A stretch of DNA of 26,762 nt, from assembly GCA_026260175.1 (NCBI GenBank), contig JAKCWW010000396.1:2754-29515 (forward strand), written 5' to 3'. The notes beneath the pieces were generated by a model, which ran no database searches, had not been told where the DNA came from, and worked only from the letters and a program-made list of their open reading frames with translations. This stretch comes from Reticulitermes lucifugus (Eukaryota > Arthropoda > Insecta > Blattodea > Rhinotermitidae). Shown here piece after piece: positions 1-12,600 of this stretch (position 1 is the stretch's first letter; each line of letters begins with the position of its first letter). The translations under genes and the position numbers were made by a program.

Positions 1-389
1 GGGAGTGGAGAAGACTACATAATGAGGAACATAATGATCTGTACTCATCACCAAATATTATTCGGGTGATCAAATAAAGAGGGAGGAGGTGTGCGGGGCA
101 TGTAGCATGTATGGATGAGGGGAGAGGTGCATACAGGTTTTGGTGGGGAGACCTGAGGGAAGGAGACCACTTGGAACACTCAGGCATAGATGGGAGGATA
201 ATATTAAAACGAATCTTCAAGAAGTGGCATGGACTGGATTGATATGGCTCAGGATAGGGACAGGTGGCGGGCTCTTGTGAAAGTGGTAATGAACCTTCGG
301 GTTCCATAAAATACGAGGAATTTCTTGACTAGCTGAGGACCTGTTAGCTTCTCAAGAAGGACTGTACTCCATGGAGTTAGTACTGCAAA
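1..389 (+). mobile_element. 3' end of a non-LTR (LINE-type) retrotransposon, decayed
   Basis: Reading from base 3 gives a peptide beginning EWRRLHNEEHNDLYSS, followed by a stop at about 78-80. After frame changes come stretches reading RWEDNIK and [16 protein letters not shown] recognise these as the C-terminal end of reverse-transcriptase polyproteins of insect non-LTR elements, from memory and without an alignment. After the coding remnant comes a tail with CCTTCGGGTTCCATAAAA, then a 3' end at CTCCATGGAGTTAGT. The element enters from the left edge, so its 5' extent is unknown. It carries stops and frameshifts and is not functional. A second, shorter copy of the same 3' end lies at 3130-3267. 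Confidence 0.8.
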
Positions 390-597
390 GAAGAGGCTAG
401 AATCTCCAGTGCACAGATTACTACTCCAGTTTTTGGCACCTTTAATCCATGGTAAGCACTATCTCTTATCCATGACCATCTGTATCTGCTATCTCCATGG
501 TATTTATTTTCGTCTGTGCGCAAAGAGGATTGATGGCGAGCGATGTAGAGAGGCAGCAGCCTGGTGTTCGTCTGTAGCGGTAAATAAATCGTTGAGA

Positions 598-640
598 ATG
601 GAAGGACGAGACAGAAATGAGCATCTCCTAGCACTGAAAG
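598..640 (+). CDS. TRAPPC13: TRAPPC13 exon 1 (coding part)
   Basis: It encodes [14 protein letters not shown] (residues 1-14) plus one base of codon 15, before the donor GTCTTG at 641. The EHLLALK-V-MRLT junction is conserved in vertebrates, which fixes the start and the donor. The 5' UTR lies upstream, and its transcription start cannot be placed from the sequence. Confidence 0.88.
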
Positions 641-3600
641 GTCTTGTTGCTTTTGTTGTCATCGTTCCTGTTGTGACATGATGTGAATTAATATGAAGTA
701 AAAGGCTGTCACAAGTATGACAGCGGCATGTGCAGGGTGCTGAAGGAGGAAGTAACGAAAGCTTATCTCATCGTGGGGACCAAATAAGACAGTCATAAAA
801 CTGTGAAATGTGAGGTTTTCGTGGTGCTGGTTATGACGATTACTGTCGTTTTGGATATGACGCTGTGTAGTTTTGTAGATAGGTACCAGCGATTTGGAGG
901 AACGCCTACTGTCTCCGTCTTTATGGCAGAAGAGAGCCTCGTGTACTCTTGAAAACGGAAGCAGCAGGTTCCTCTGAAACGCTAAAACAAGTATATTCAT
1001 TTCATGTCTGTCAGTCTGTGGGTCTGTGCCGCCTTTCATGTCTATCAGCATGTCAAACATAAAGCTGTTTACTAAATGTAATGGGCAGCGAAAAGAAGAC
1101 AATGTGATTGAATGTGCAAATATACTCTAACAGTAACGAAGTGTAATTAATTCGTAATTAATTATCTAGTAATGATTCTAGTCCTGTGTTATGAGACTTT
1201 TTGTACGTTGTCTTTTGTGAAGGCAGTTGTTTCTGATAACTTCGAGCTGGGACAACAAAGTCAGTAATAGTGACTAGACTGTGGGCTGGACGATCGACGA
1301 ATCGTGATTCGATTTCCGGCAGGGGTAAAAAAGTTTTCTTTTCTCTGGAGTCTTCTTCTGCAGTGTCCAGACTGGCTCTTTGCCCTACCCAGGCTCTTAT
1401 TCAGTGGGTACCAGGGTCTCTTTGGGCATAAAGCAGCTGGAGCGTGAAGCTAATCACCCACCTTCTTCTAGCGTTGAGGTTAAGAATGAGTGGAGCTGTA
1501 TTTCTGTTCACCACATATATCTTGGTGTGCACAGTGAGAAGTTTAACTTAGTTTTTTTGATATATTTTATGCAAGTGGGGAGTTTATTGTAAAAGTTACA
1601 GCCTGTAATAGTGACTGTTACTGCTACGGAGTTCAAGTTTATGATGTATTGAATTGTTATTAGAGTTTTACCATAAGGAAGGTTTTATACAGGATTTTCA
1701 TTATATGACACTGCATTAAGCCTGGCATTAGCACTGAACTGGTCTAGACTACCTAACTTTTACTAGCATGTTAGCAACATCATAATTTGGAAACCTGTAC
1801 TTATAACTGGCCTTTTATTTTACGTTTTAAGTTTGTTTCTTATGTATACAGGAAGTATGGGTTAGTATTTTTAGACTCACAAAACCTTGGACTATGTGCA
1901 ACTTGACTGTAAAGGGTTAGTAGATATTAAAGAATACAACTTGCATAGATAATACAACTTTGAAGGGGAATTTAGGTACTTGAAGACCTAACCCTTTGTA
2001 GTCTGTGCGAAAGTAATCTAATCTCGAGTGTTTTATCCAGAACATCATGACGTGCTAGCATATCCAGACTGAGAAATGGCTATGTAATATAAATCCATGT
2101 TCTTTGGACTCAATTTTACTGTGAAAAGAGGAGTCTTACACTTACCTTCTTCACATTCAGTATTTCAAGATAACTAAAAGTGTGACTTGTAGGTTACCTT
2201 TCCCAAAGTCTGTTGTATTGTGATTGTATTCTTATCTTTCCACTGTCCAAACTTTTTTCACAAACGTGGTTGTTGCGATCAAGTTATAATGGTATTATTC
2301 ATGCCATATGTTATCAAGGGTCTGTTATTGTTGTATCCATAATGGCAGAGTGATTACATAAGTCACAGTTTGAAGAAGAGGAAATATTTCTAACAAAATT
2401 TAGGTTTAGTCTCAGGTTTAATCCATTATTTTGTAACTTGACTTGTGTCAGTACAGTAGTTGCCCCGTATCCGCGGGTGATATGTTCCAAGACCTACTGC
2501 GGATGCCCGAAACCGCGGATAGTAGCGAACCCTATATATAAAAGCGCAGAGTAAACTTTAGATTGACTGAAGTCAACGCTGGCAAATTAAAACGTAAATA
2601 CTTAAATCGACCATGGTCGACTTTGGCAGTGAATGTGTTAATATTTTCAGGCCGCGGTTAACTGAAACCGCGGATATCGAATCCGCGGATACGGGGGTTC
2701 TACTGTATTGATAATGACTGAACCAAGAAGGTGGAAACCCTGTCCTGTCTAAGTGTGGATAGGCTAATGATCTCTCATAATGGGTTAGACTTTGTTTCTT
2801 CTCTTAATACTTAAGAATATGCTTCTGCATTCATAAGGGAAGTTTCATGATGGTGGAAGCCATTTTATGAGTCAGTACATATTTCAGCTACCATGACAAA
2901 TGTAATTGTCATTTTTGTATTTTTTCTTTCAGTGATGCGACTCACAAGACCAACTTTGTGCAGTCCTGTTGTTGTTACCAGTGATTCTAAAGACCTTCCT
3001 GGCAGCCTTTTAAACAATGACCTCAAGCATGACATCACTTCAGTTTCTGGAATAGAAACTTTGTCTGCAGGACAATTTCTTTTGCTGCCACAAAGTTTTG
3101 GGTAATTATTGTCTTATGTTTTGAAATGGGCTCAGGATAGGGACAGGTGGTGGGCTCTTGTGAATGCAGTAATGAACCTTCGGGTTCCATAAAACGCGGG
3201 GAATTTCTTGACTAGCTGACGACCTGTTAGCTTCTCAAGAAGGACTGTGCTCCATGGAGTTAGTTAGTTATGTTTTGAAATGGAATTGCCTTACTCCAGT
3301 TTTGGTTCCATTCAACTTTTTCAGATATTATTTGTGTTATTGTATTGTAAATGTTTAGAGTGGACAGGATATTAATTTCATCCTATGTCATTGTCACAGG
3401 GTCTATCACAGCAGTTTGTTAGTTACATGGTTTTTACTTTATCATCACACTGAGCATGGCAGCTTCGTTGCATAGCAATCCTGCATGCACTGGGTATCCC
3501 ATGACAGGTGCAGTGCTCAAGACAGTGATAAAAAAAACACTTTATTATTGGCGTGGGTAACTGTTTTTTTGTATGTACAGCATTACAATAAACGTTTTCA

Positions 3601-6600
3601 GTGGCCCACACTATGTCAAATGTTGGTGACAAATTTTCAAAATTTCAGGTCGTGCTGTTCACATACTAAGAGAGGAAACTTGTTCTTTTACTGTTATTTT
3701 GCCAATTTGGTCAGTAATTGTTAGACATTCCATTTGTATTTGGTCTGATTGACCACTATTTCAGTTCAGGAACATATGCTGCCTGAAGAAGTAATTGCAT
3801 TATATTATAGGTATTCTTGAAAGGTAAAGTTGTCCCTGTGTGTGCCATGGAGGCTTATGGGGATCAGAGGTACAGCTTCATGCATTTTTAATCTCAGCAC
3901 TAGATGGAAGTGAGTGGTCATCTTCCTGCCCAGGTCATTTTTACTGATGGAGAAAAAGCCTCTGGTAGCCATTGAATAGGAGGCTTGATGGGTTGCAGAG
4001 CTAGTTTAGATGTTTTGGAAAAAAAAAATCCCTTTCGTTTGCCAGGAGTTGAACCATGATCCATTGGTTATCCAGTCTGTAGTCTCGCTACTTTAGTGGC
4101 TATGCTGTCCTGGCTCCTGGTTTCATCGAATGGCCACAAATAGCTAATCATTGCTGAGTCAAGAACTGTATTGACAGCGTATTGTTATTAGTAGAGCTTG
4201 CCAAGCAGGTATTCATTTGGGCATAGAAAAATTTGTTTTTGCATTTTTTGCAGTTCTTTGTACCGTTCTGTCAATTCTGTGTGTGAGAAAACAGGCTATA
4301 TAAACTCATTACAAAAGGAAAAATGCAGAGTTGGGAATAGCAAGGAGAACTGAAAAAAATTCAGTGAACAACTATGTGCCCAAATATTTACTAAAATAAT
4401 TAGGGAGAAATTGCTTAAAAGTGAAACTAAGGTAAGAGAAATTTGGGGAGTGTGCAGTAGTCCCTGAAATCATTTGGTGGGTTGTTGAGCCTCAGGATAA
4501 CCTCACAGTGCCCAAGATGTCAAGCAGCTCCTGTGGATAGTACTGAAGAACACAGCTGGATGGTTAGCATTCCTTATTCTGGAGAGATTTGATTCTCAGT
4601 CTGGATGATGTCTGTTCTGACTGAAGTTTTATGTGGTTTTCTGGAGTGTGTTTATGCAGATGTGCCTTGTGCATTAAAGGTGGCCATGACCTTTCCCGTG
4701 CACATTATTGACAGCTGTCTTCACATTGGATGCTTTAATATCTGTGTAGTTGAGGAAGTGTCATTGAATAAACTAAGACACAGACCCAGAGATGAGAAAT
4801 CTTTTCTGAACAGTCATATTCAGGAATTATATTATGGAGCCCACCAAAACTTGCTGTTGGATTCTCTGCTGTGCTAGTTCAAATCAGTTAATTACCAGCT
4901 ACCCAAATGTCCATTTTATTATTGTCCTTTCATAACATTACTTTGGTATCCCAAGCAATTCCTTTCCATTAAAGTTTCTTTATGCAAATACTGACTTCTT
5001 GTTTCACCTGTGGGTGTTGTGTACCAAATATATCTGATCTGATCTTGCTGTAATTTCCTTAAAATTAGTAGAAATTAATTTTTTTGAGGTTTTTCTGTGT
5101 AAAATGCATTTTCATAGCAATGAATGTTGCTGAACTGATATTGTGGTTAGTGTGTAGACTTCCCATATTATAAATTAGACTGTATCTAGACAGTTTACTT
5201 ACATGTATTATGCTGGTATCTCTAGATTATGTATGTTTCTCTTGCCATTTATCCTGCTAAAACTTCAGTAGTTCATACATTACCAGCGTACTGGAAACCA
5301 CCTGAACATCAGTGGTTGGCTGCTGTGACAAAGTGTGTGTATACAGAAAGGTATTTTATTTTCATTTTGACAGAAACTCTTCATCCTAAGACTTAAAGTG
5401 TGTGCGTTCACTTAATTTGACACTGTGTTTCAGGAATATCTACCTTGGTGAAACATTCTCAAGCTACATATGTGTCCACAATGATAGCAACCAAATTGCA
5501 AAGCATGTATCTGTTAAGGTAAGTGAGATAGACTGGTTTTGTGAGATTTTGAGTTCTCATGGTGATGACTCTGAAGCTTATCTTCTGGTAGGTAGCTCCC
5601 AATTTTTGGAAGGAACATGCTGTCACTTCCTGTAGTTTGGTAGGTAGTTACCAGTGTTTGGAAGGAACATGCTGCCACATTCTGTATTTTGGTAGGTAGT
5701 TACCAGTGTTTGGAAGGAACATGCTGCCACATCCTGTAGTTTGGTAGGTCATTACCAGTGTGAATGGGTATAGAAATAAAATTAATTAAGAGGATTCCAG
5801 TAGGTTGTAGGAGAATTCTTCTATGACGTGTTGATCCTTGCTGATGAGGGCACTATGTTCCCTCAAAATGTCTGGATCCGATTGCCCATTGACATACCTT
5901 TATATCTCAGAAGGACAGAATCATCAGCTATGCCACTGCAGAAACCTTGTAACTTGAAGAGTTGAATTGAAAATTTGATAAAAGAAGGTAGAAGGAGGGG
6001 CAGTTACGTAAAGGAGTGGGGAAAGAACAAGTAAAGTATCGCCAGCCAGTCTGTAGGCTGCTGCTGAATTTTGGAGGTGACTCTTTATAAAAATGTGTGT
6101 ATAAGTTATACCAAAGAAACTTGAGAAAATGTGAAGGATTGCTTTGGGGGTTATCTTGTATTATCATTTCCACAATTTGTGATCAGTTGTCATTTTTTAT
6201 ACATATAAAAACTTCATCTTTAATGTCCAATAATTTGAAAACAATGAATTCTCAGTCCTTGATTTTTTTGGTTTGTGGGATTCATATGTCTTGAGGTGTG
6301 AACATTGAAGTGGGATTGCAGATTGAATGTAATGACATATCAACATGGTTGACATGATTGAGACAAAAAAATTCATAAACACAAGAAGAATGAAACTCTC
6401 AGTATATGCTTAAACATAAAATGCAAAGCTAAGGCAAAAGAGTTTGAAGTTAAAGTTTATGCATTACTTAAAGAAGCGAAACAAAAATGGATCACATTTT
6501 AGAGCTATTTTCAAGATTGATAGGAAAGTTGGGCTGTACACAAACATGGCACATCACATTGAACTACAAGCACTAAGTGGAATTCATTTATCATTTGTTT

Positions 6601-9600
6601 TACATTCATGAAAATCGTGTTCAGATATTGTACATCACGTACGACATGAAATGAGAAGGGAGTGGTGAAATATATTGTATTAGAACAAGACACTAATGTT
6701 AGTCATAAGTGATGAGTTAGCACCTGTTAATGATAAAACCATTCTTCTGGTCTACTGGAGAACTGCAGTAGGGAAGTCTGTGAGATCTGCATTCTGTTTA
6801 TTTTGAAATGCATGTATAATGTATGTTACCATGGCAGTGATTTAATTAAAAGTTAGTTGCAAGGAGATGGTGGATTACCTTCATACTGAAATGACTCTAA
6901 CAGTATTTTATTCAACATGCAACAGCCTATTAGTGTTCTGAAAAACATAACTGTGATGACTGTGTGTGATTCATTAACAGAAGAGTCTATGCACATGTCC
7001 ACATGATCAGTAAAATATTCCTGTTTTGAATACAGTTTGTTTTGAATATTAGTCTAATTATAATTTAAAAAATATGTATTTTTAAAAGTAATTTACATTT
7101 AAACATACAGTGTGTGGTTTTCCACACATACATAGCGATTTTATTTCAATGTACTTAGTTACGGTACTTTTGAACTTAAATTGGGGGTCTTCACCATAGG
7201 TTGAACTGTGCAAAATACAAGCAGCCATGATTCCTTTGTTTTCAGCACTGATTTGAATTTGACTTTACAGTAACCTAAATATTTGTAGTGAGAATACTGA
7301 AAGCATTCTTAACAACTCTTCATTCCCCTAATGCCAATTAGTGCTGACAGAATGAATGTTCTTTTTTAAAGTAATGAAAGGAAAGGGAGCTACTGTTATA
7401 TGGTGCTTGTGTATCAGTATGTTCCCATCAGTAGCCCTGATGAAGTTACGGAATTGACATAGTGAATAAAATTCTTATCAGTTTTGTTCAACATTTCTTT
7501 TGTATGTTGTAATGATTCTGTTGCTGAAAGTAATTTCCAAATTGTATCCCAAGTTCATATGATTACTCTGTGCACAGTTAGGGGGCAGTTCTTGTTCTTT
7601 GACGGAATCTTGTGGATAATTTTGAGATTCCTGAAGCCAGAATCTGCAAATAATTATGCAGACTGTTGACAAAATATATAGCCTACATATTTTAATGCTA
7701 TAAATTTATAACTGACTTCATAACATAGTTAGATAAAAGGTAGTATTGAAAGCTGTATTAAATGGATTCATAAACATTTTTGAAGTTAGTCAGTTTTCAC
7801 TGTTTACCATGATTTGCATAAAAACAAGAAATACAATGTTTTTAAATAAAACATTATGGATCCAGTACTTTTCATTTTTCTTGCTTTATTCTCTTGAAAA
7901 AAGTTATCGAGCCAACATACAGTTGTTGCACTGATTCATGCTGATGACTGCCACTATGCAGCAGCAGCAGCACAGTTGTTCATGTCTGAATGCTAATGCA
8001 CAGTAGGAGCAAGGTCAGAGTGTGGTCCTGTATGTGTGGTGTTAGTTCACAGTAGGAACAAGGTCAGAGCATGCCCCTGTGTGTGTGAGTGTTAGTTCAC
8101 AGTAGGAACAAGGTCAGAGCATGGCCCTGTGTGTGTGTGAGTGTTAGTGCACAGTAGGAGCAAGGTCAAAGCATGGTCCTGTATGGGTGAATTAGCCCAT
8201 AGTGTCCAAGTATTTTACAGCAGCTATGTGTAAAAGTGATCATGAGTTGTGCAGCGTTGAGGATTCAGTGTTTCACTTCTTGATATATGCCTTTGAAACA
8301 TACTTTTTCTTTTCCCATCATAGAAAAAATAGTAACCATAATCTGGTTACAATATTGGCTTGATTTTCTGGCAGACTGATCTGCAAACCAGTTCGCAGCG
8401 CATTCCACTATCAGGTCATCAGATGGAGAGTGTTGCCACGGAGCTTCATCCGCAGGACACAGTGGATAATGTCATCCATCATGAAGTGAAGGAAGTTGGC
8501 ACTCACATGTGAGTCTTTGTTACATAGTGTCCCATTTTTAAAAGCTCAGTTTGATGTCCTAATGGAAGGTGTACAACAATACTAGAAACCTGTTTCAGCT
8601 CTCACCAGTAAGCATTTTTATCTTTTGCATGTGTATGGCACTTTGGGTTACTACAGTCCTTAATTATGTGAAGTAGTCTATAATGTCTGTCTTTCCAACT
8701 GTCAGTTATGATACTGTATATTTCCTTGGTAATGTATTTGTACTTTTGCCTTTTGAATGACCAGTTTTTTCTCTGCCTCCAAAGTGATGCAGGGCCTGGG
8801 ATCATCACTTGTATTTTTATGTTGTTTATTTCAAACCTTTGTATGTAGGAAGGTGGATTCATTCTCAACAGCCAGCTTTTTATTTGAAGATTATAGCTTA
8901 AAAATGTACTAAATACAACTTATGTTATGGGACACTGCTGAATTGAGTATTTAAATGCAAAACTATTCTGGCCATGAGCAAGTGTGAGGAATTTAAATGG
9001 CTCTTACGAGAAGGCTAAATATCAGTTTTTCTGTCTCACGTTTTATTTCCTGTCACTTGATGAATCAAATGGAGCTGTTCCCACTGACCCACTTCTGTCT
9101 CACTCTTTGTTTCCTGTCACTTGATGAATCAAGTGGAGCTGTTCCCACTGACCCTTAGACATGTTTAATAAGAATTGGCAGGGTTATTTGGTGATCATGT
9201 CTATGAAGATGGAGGCAGCAAGGATCTCCAAGCCTTCAGCAGTACACTCAACTGAGCAGTACCAGCACCCAAAAACAGAATCATATAAATATTAAAGCAT
9301 ATAAATCTTTAGTAACAGTTTATTTAACACAGTATATTTAACACATTAGGAGATTCTCCATGGAGTTTTCAATGGTCGTTATACTAACAACACTAGAAAG
9401 GTAATTTTTCACGTGTTCACCGTGCATCTTGACATTAATTTTCACTTTTTTAACCAACAAATGCACTTTTATTTTCGTATTTCTGTTCAATTAACCCTAC
9501 ATGTGTTTCAGCCGTGACCCAGCCATCATCACGGGTACACTGATAAGTTCACTTCACTGTGAACTTATCAGTGTACCCCTGATGATGGCTGGGTCGCGGC

Positions 9601-12600
9601 CGAAACATATGTAGGGTTAATTGAACAGAAATACGAAAATAAAAGTGCAGTTGTTGGTTAAAAAGTGGAAAATAGAAAGATCATTTTACATAGTATAGTA
9701 CACAGATTACTAGTAGTGTTCTTTGAACTTTATTAGACTTCCCTAAAATTGAAATAATAGATCTCAAATAAATGAAAATCTTGCATGTCAGATTTCAACA
9801 AATCTGTAGAAGGTTGGTGCTTGCTTAGTACAGGTTTCTAGATACGGAAAAACACTCTAATAAATACTTTTAAATGAATTATTTAAACATAATTTATTTA
9901 TAACTATTGTGTGATTATTGCATAAACTATGAATTACTCTCACTGCTCTATTCCTAGAAGAAAATTATGCACATTACACTCGTAAGAAAACAGGAACTGA
10001 AAATTTGACTTTGTATGGTTAATGCTCACTGGAAGTAAAAACTTGCAAGACCTGTAGTCTGTTCTAAACACTGGATACATCATAGTAGGAGTAATTATTA
10101 TGTGAACACAATCTATTTTTGTGAAGTTTATCATTGGTTGCAAACTAAGTTACCATATAACAGCATGAACTGAAAATGTATTTAAATTATGGAAGTGCAG
10201 TTAATCTGTATATTGTCTTCTGTTTTTCAGTCTTGTGTGTGAAGTGAGTTACACAACACCAACACAGACTCAATTGTCATTTCGCAAGTTCTTTAAGTTC
10301 CAAGTTCTCAAACCATTGGATGTAAAAACAAAGTTTTACAATGCTGAGGTAATTTTAAAATCTTGGCGCTTTAATGCATGGCTAGTTGTATTTTTCTGTG
10401 CAGTTGGAACACTAAACATGCTAGTTATCTAAGCCCCACTTTGCAACCTTATTTCTCCACAGGATTTTTATTAGTCAATATATAAACATAAATGATCAAG
10501 TACTGCTTTTGTACATGTTTTATTCACTGGTGCTCATTCTGCTTATGCTTTATAGAAAAACATGTAAGCTGTCTGTGTTTTGTGCTTCTTTATTGATTGC
10601 ACACAGACTAAAGCCAAGATGTGCTTAACTGATCTGTGTTAACATGTAGCAAGTTGTAAATCATAGTTCTGGAGCTTGATGGTGCATATCACTTACACGT
10701 TTGCATTTACTTTGAAAAATTTTCTTTTGAGTGATTTATTTTAACTGTTTGTATGGTAATTGGCTTCTGTCTTTTTTCCTGTAGTTTAATGTCTTACTCT
10801 TTGCTACGCTGCCTTTGAAGATGGAAACAGTAACAGATTGGTACATAATGTGGTGGTTATGAAGTAGGAGAGCTAACAGGAACTTCTCTGAACAGTGATG
10901 AGCAAACACTTCTTTAGGGCAGAGAATCTCAGCCTGTGTTGCGACTTAGAATGGGGTCACACAGGACATTCTGATGGTTATGACTCAAAATGGGTTTGTG
11001 GAGGACATTCTGATGGGTTGTGAATGTTTTATTTAAAGAAGAGTTTATTTACAAGTGAACCTTAATTGGAAAATGTGGGTATGAAGAAAGAAAGTTCAGT
11101 CATTACTCAATATCATCTCAAAACTTTGTTTGAAGAATTGTAATTTCTTTATATGTGGGGTTGCAGGTTTACAGAATAGTAAAAAGGGGATTATGGTAGA
11201 AAAAGTGTTGAGTTGTCTGCTTAAGTGGATTGTGTTTGGTGAACTCATGTAATTCAGTGGCCTGGACAAGAGAAAGTATGTATCTGAAATGATATTATTG
11301 GTTACGCAAGTTCCTGACTCTTATAAATTCCATTGTAGGCTTATCTGTTTGATATTAATACCATCTGTTACGTCTAGGCTGTGGTTCGCTCAGTTCTGGT
11401 CCGAGAAGAATATGTTTTTAAAATATAATTTGATTTGAAGAAAATCAAGGTGGAGGGATTTGACAAATACAAACCTTGCTGGTTAATGTTGTGACATATA
11501 AACACACATTCTGCCACATCATTATTTCTGGTGAAGGCTTCATAGCAAATAGTCAATAATGGTGTCTGTGTGTGTGTCTGTATAGCCCCAGGTTGTGTCA
11601 TTAACTGGAGATGGTCAGATCTTCTTACATTAGATCCTATTACTGTATTTATCTGAGTTTTGGAAGATTATATTGAACAGTTTTCTTGCACATATCAGTT
11701 GTACAGCATTCATTGAATTGTTCCTGCATGCAGTAAGCAGTTATCAGTATATTTTGGGATTTATACAAGGTCATACCATATCAAGTAAGGTGACATACAC
11801 ACTGAGTTTGAAAAATTTATCAAGTGATTCGTTGCTATACTCACTTTTTCTCTGTTCAAGGGTTAAAGAATGCAAAGTTTTTAAATGATAATAATTAAAA
11901 ATATGTAATTACATACTTCTAGAATGGACAGCATTTTAAGTCAAACATTGATGGCATTATAAAACAATACTTGAACTGGAAAATGACTGATAAAAGTAAA
12001 TAATTTTTGCATCTGTGAACTTACTAAAATGTTTAAAATACAGTGTTAAAGAATTAACTGTCTTGTCTCTGCAAATGTGCTACCATGAGAATGAGTGCTT
12101 AATCTAGTATCTTCATGATTGTTTCTGGGTTAGTAACTGGTACCTAGTTACAGTGTACTCTCAATTATCCGTGTGTGGATTATCCGGTTTGTGGATTATC
12201 TGTGCACAATTTTAAGTTGGTAACAACCAGTGATGAAGGTGGGAAATAATGTGATTTAGCGCCAAATGCTGGAACAGAATCCTCATTACAAACAAAAATC
12301 ATGGACTACTTAAGTAAACAATAAGTGTAAGATGTGTGTTATATATATAATAAATAAATTACAGTTTAGTTTTTTGTTTGTGGCTGAATAAAGTATAGAT
12401 TTTGGATTATCCAGGTTTCTCAGTTATCTGTGCACCCCCTCCCCACCATTACCCTCGATAATTGAGTGTACACGGTATGTGCTTGTACTTGGCTATATGG
12501 GGTCCATGCACCTAGCTCCAACATTAAATTATCCATTTATGACTATGTAAACAGGGGTAATAAGTGCAGTATCTTTTAACACTGGCATTGGAGATATGAT

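Larger units (their letters stand above)
641..2932 (+). other. TRAPPC13 intron 1
   Basis: A phase-1 intron of 2292 nt. It holds a SINE (1283-1490), a short inverted repeat (1906-2002) and a Tigger-like MITE (2454-2705). I see no other gene. The longer open frames here have no recognisable similarity and overlap repeats. Confidence 0.8.
3102..5433 (+). other. TRAPPC13 intron 2
   Basis: A phase-2 intron of 2332 nt. It contains the LINE fragment at 3130-3267 and an antisense SINE at 3820-4115. From 4116 to 5433 I see nothing recognisable. A 90-codon open frame at 4605-4877 has no splice context or similarity that I can support. Confidence 0.8.
5519..8374 (+). other. TRAPPC13 intron 3
   Basis: A phase-0 intron of 2856 nt. 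It holds the 52-bp tandem repeat (5587-5760) and the ~50-bp tandem repeat (7991-8195). Between 5761 and 7990 I see only AT-rich sequence without recognisable genes or complete elements. Confidence 0.8.
8509..10230 (+). other. TRAPPC13 intron 4
   Basis: A phase-2 intron of 1722 nt. It contains a 64-bp tandem duplication (9031-9154) and the large palindrome at 9436-9675. Nothing recognisable is seen elsewhere. Confidence 0.8.

Noticed and set aside
659..1102. 147-codon minus-strand open frame
   Set aside because: It sits in intron 1 opposite TRAPPC13, with no recognisable similarity and no splice support; probably chance.
4030..4115. tRNA-like sequence on the minus strand
   Set aside because: The box-B-like motif belongs to a SINE head. 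The cloverleaf is not supported, so it is not an authentic tRNA gene.
4605..4877. 90-codon plus-strand frame in intron 2
   Set aside because: It is not conserved in TRAPPC13, lacks acceptor and donor in register with the neighbouring phases, and has no domain.
7091..7135. Small hairpin TGTGTGGTTTTCCACACA
   Set aside because: A short palindrome of this kind is expected by chance in AT/GT-rich intron sequence; no microRNA-like precursor could be drawn.
11374..11601. 75-codon minus-strand frame ([12 protein letters not shown]...)
   Set aside because: It gives an impression of a dispersed repeat-derived frame, but I cannot name the family and there is no start or splice evidence.
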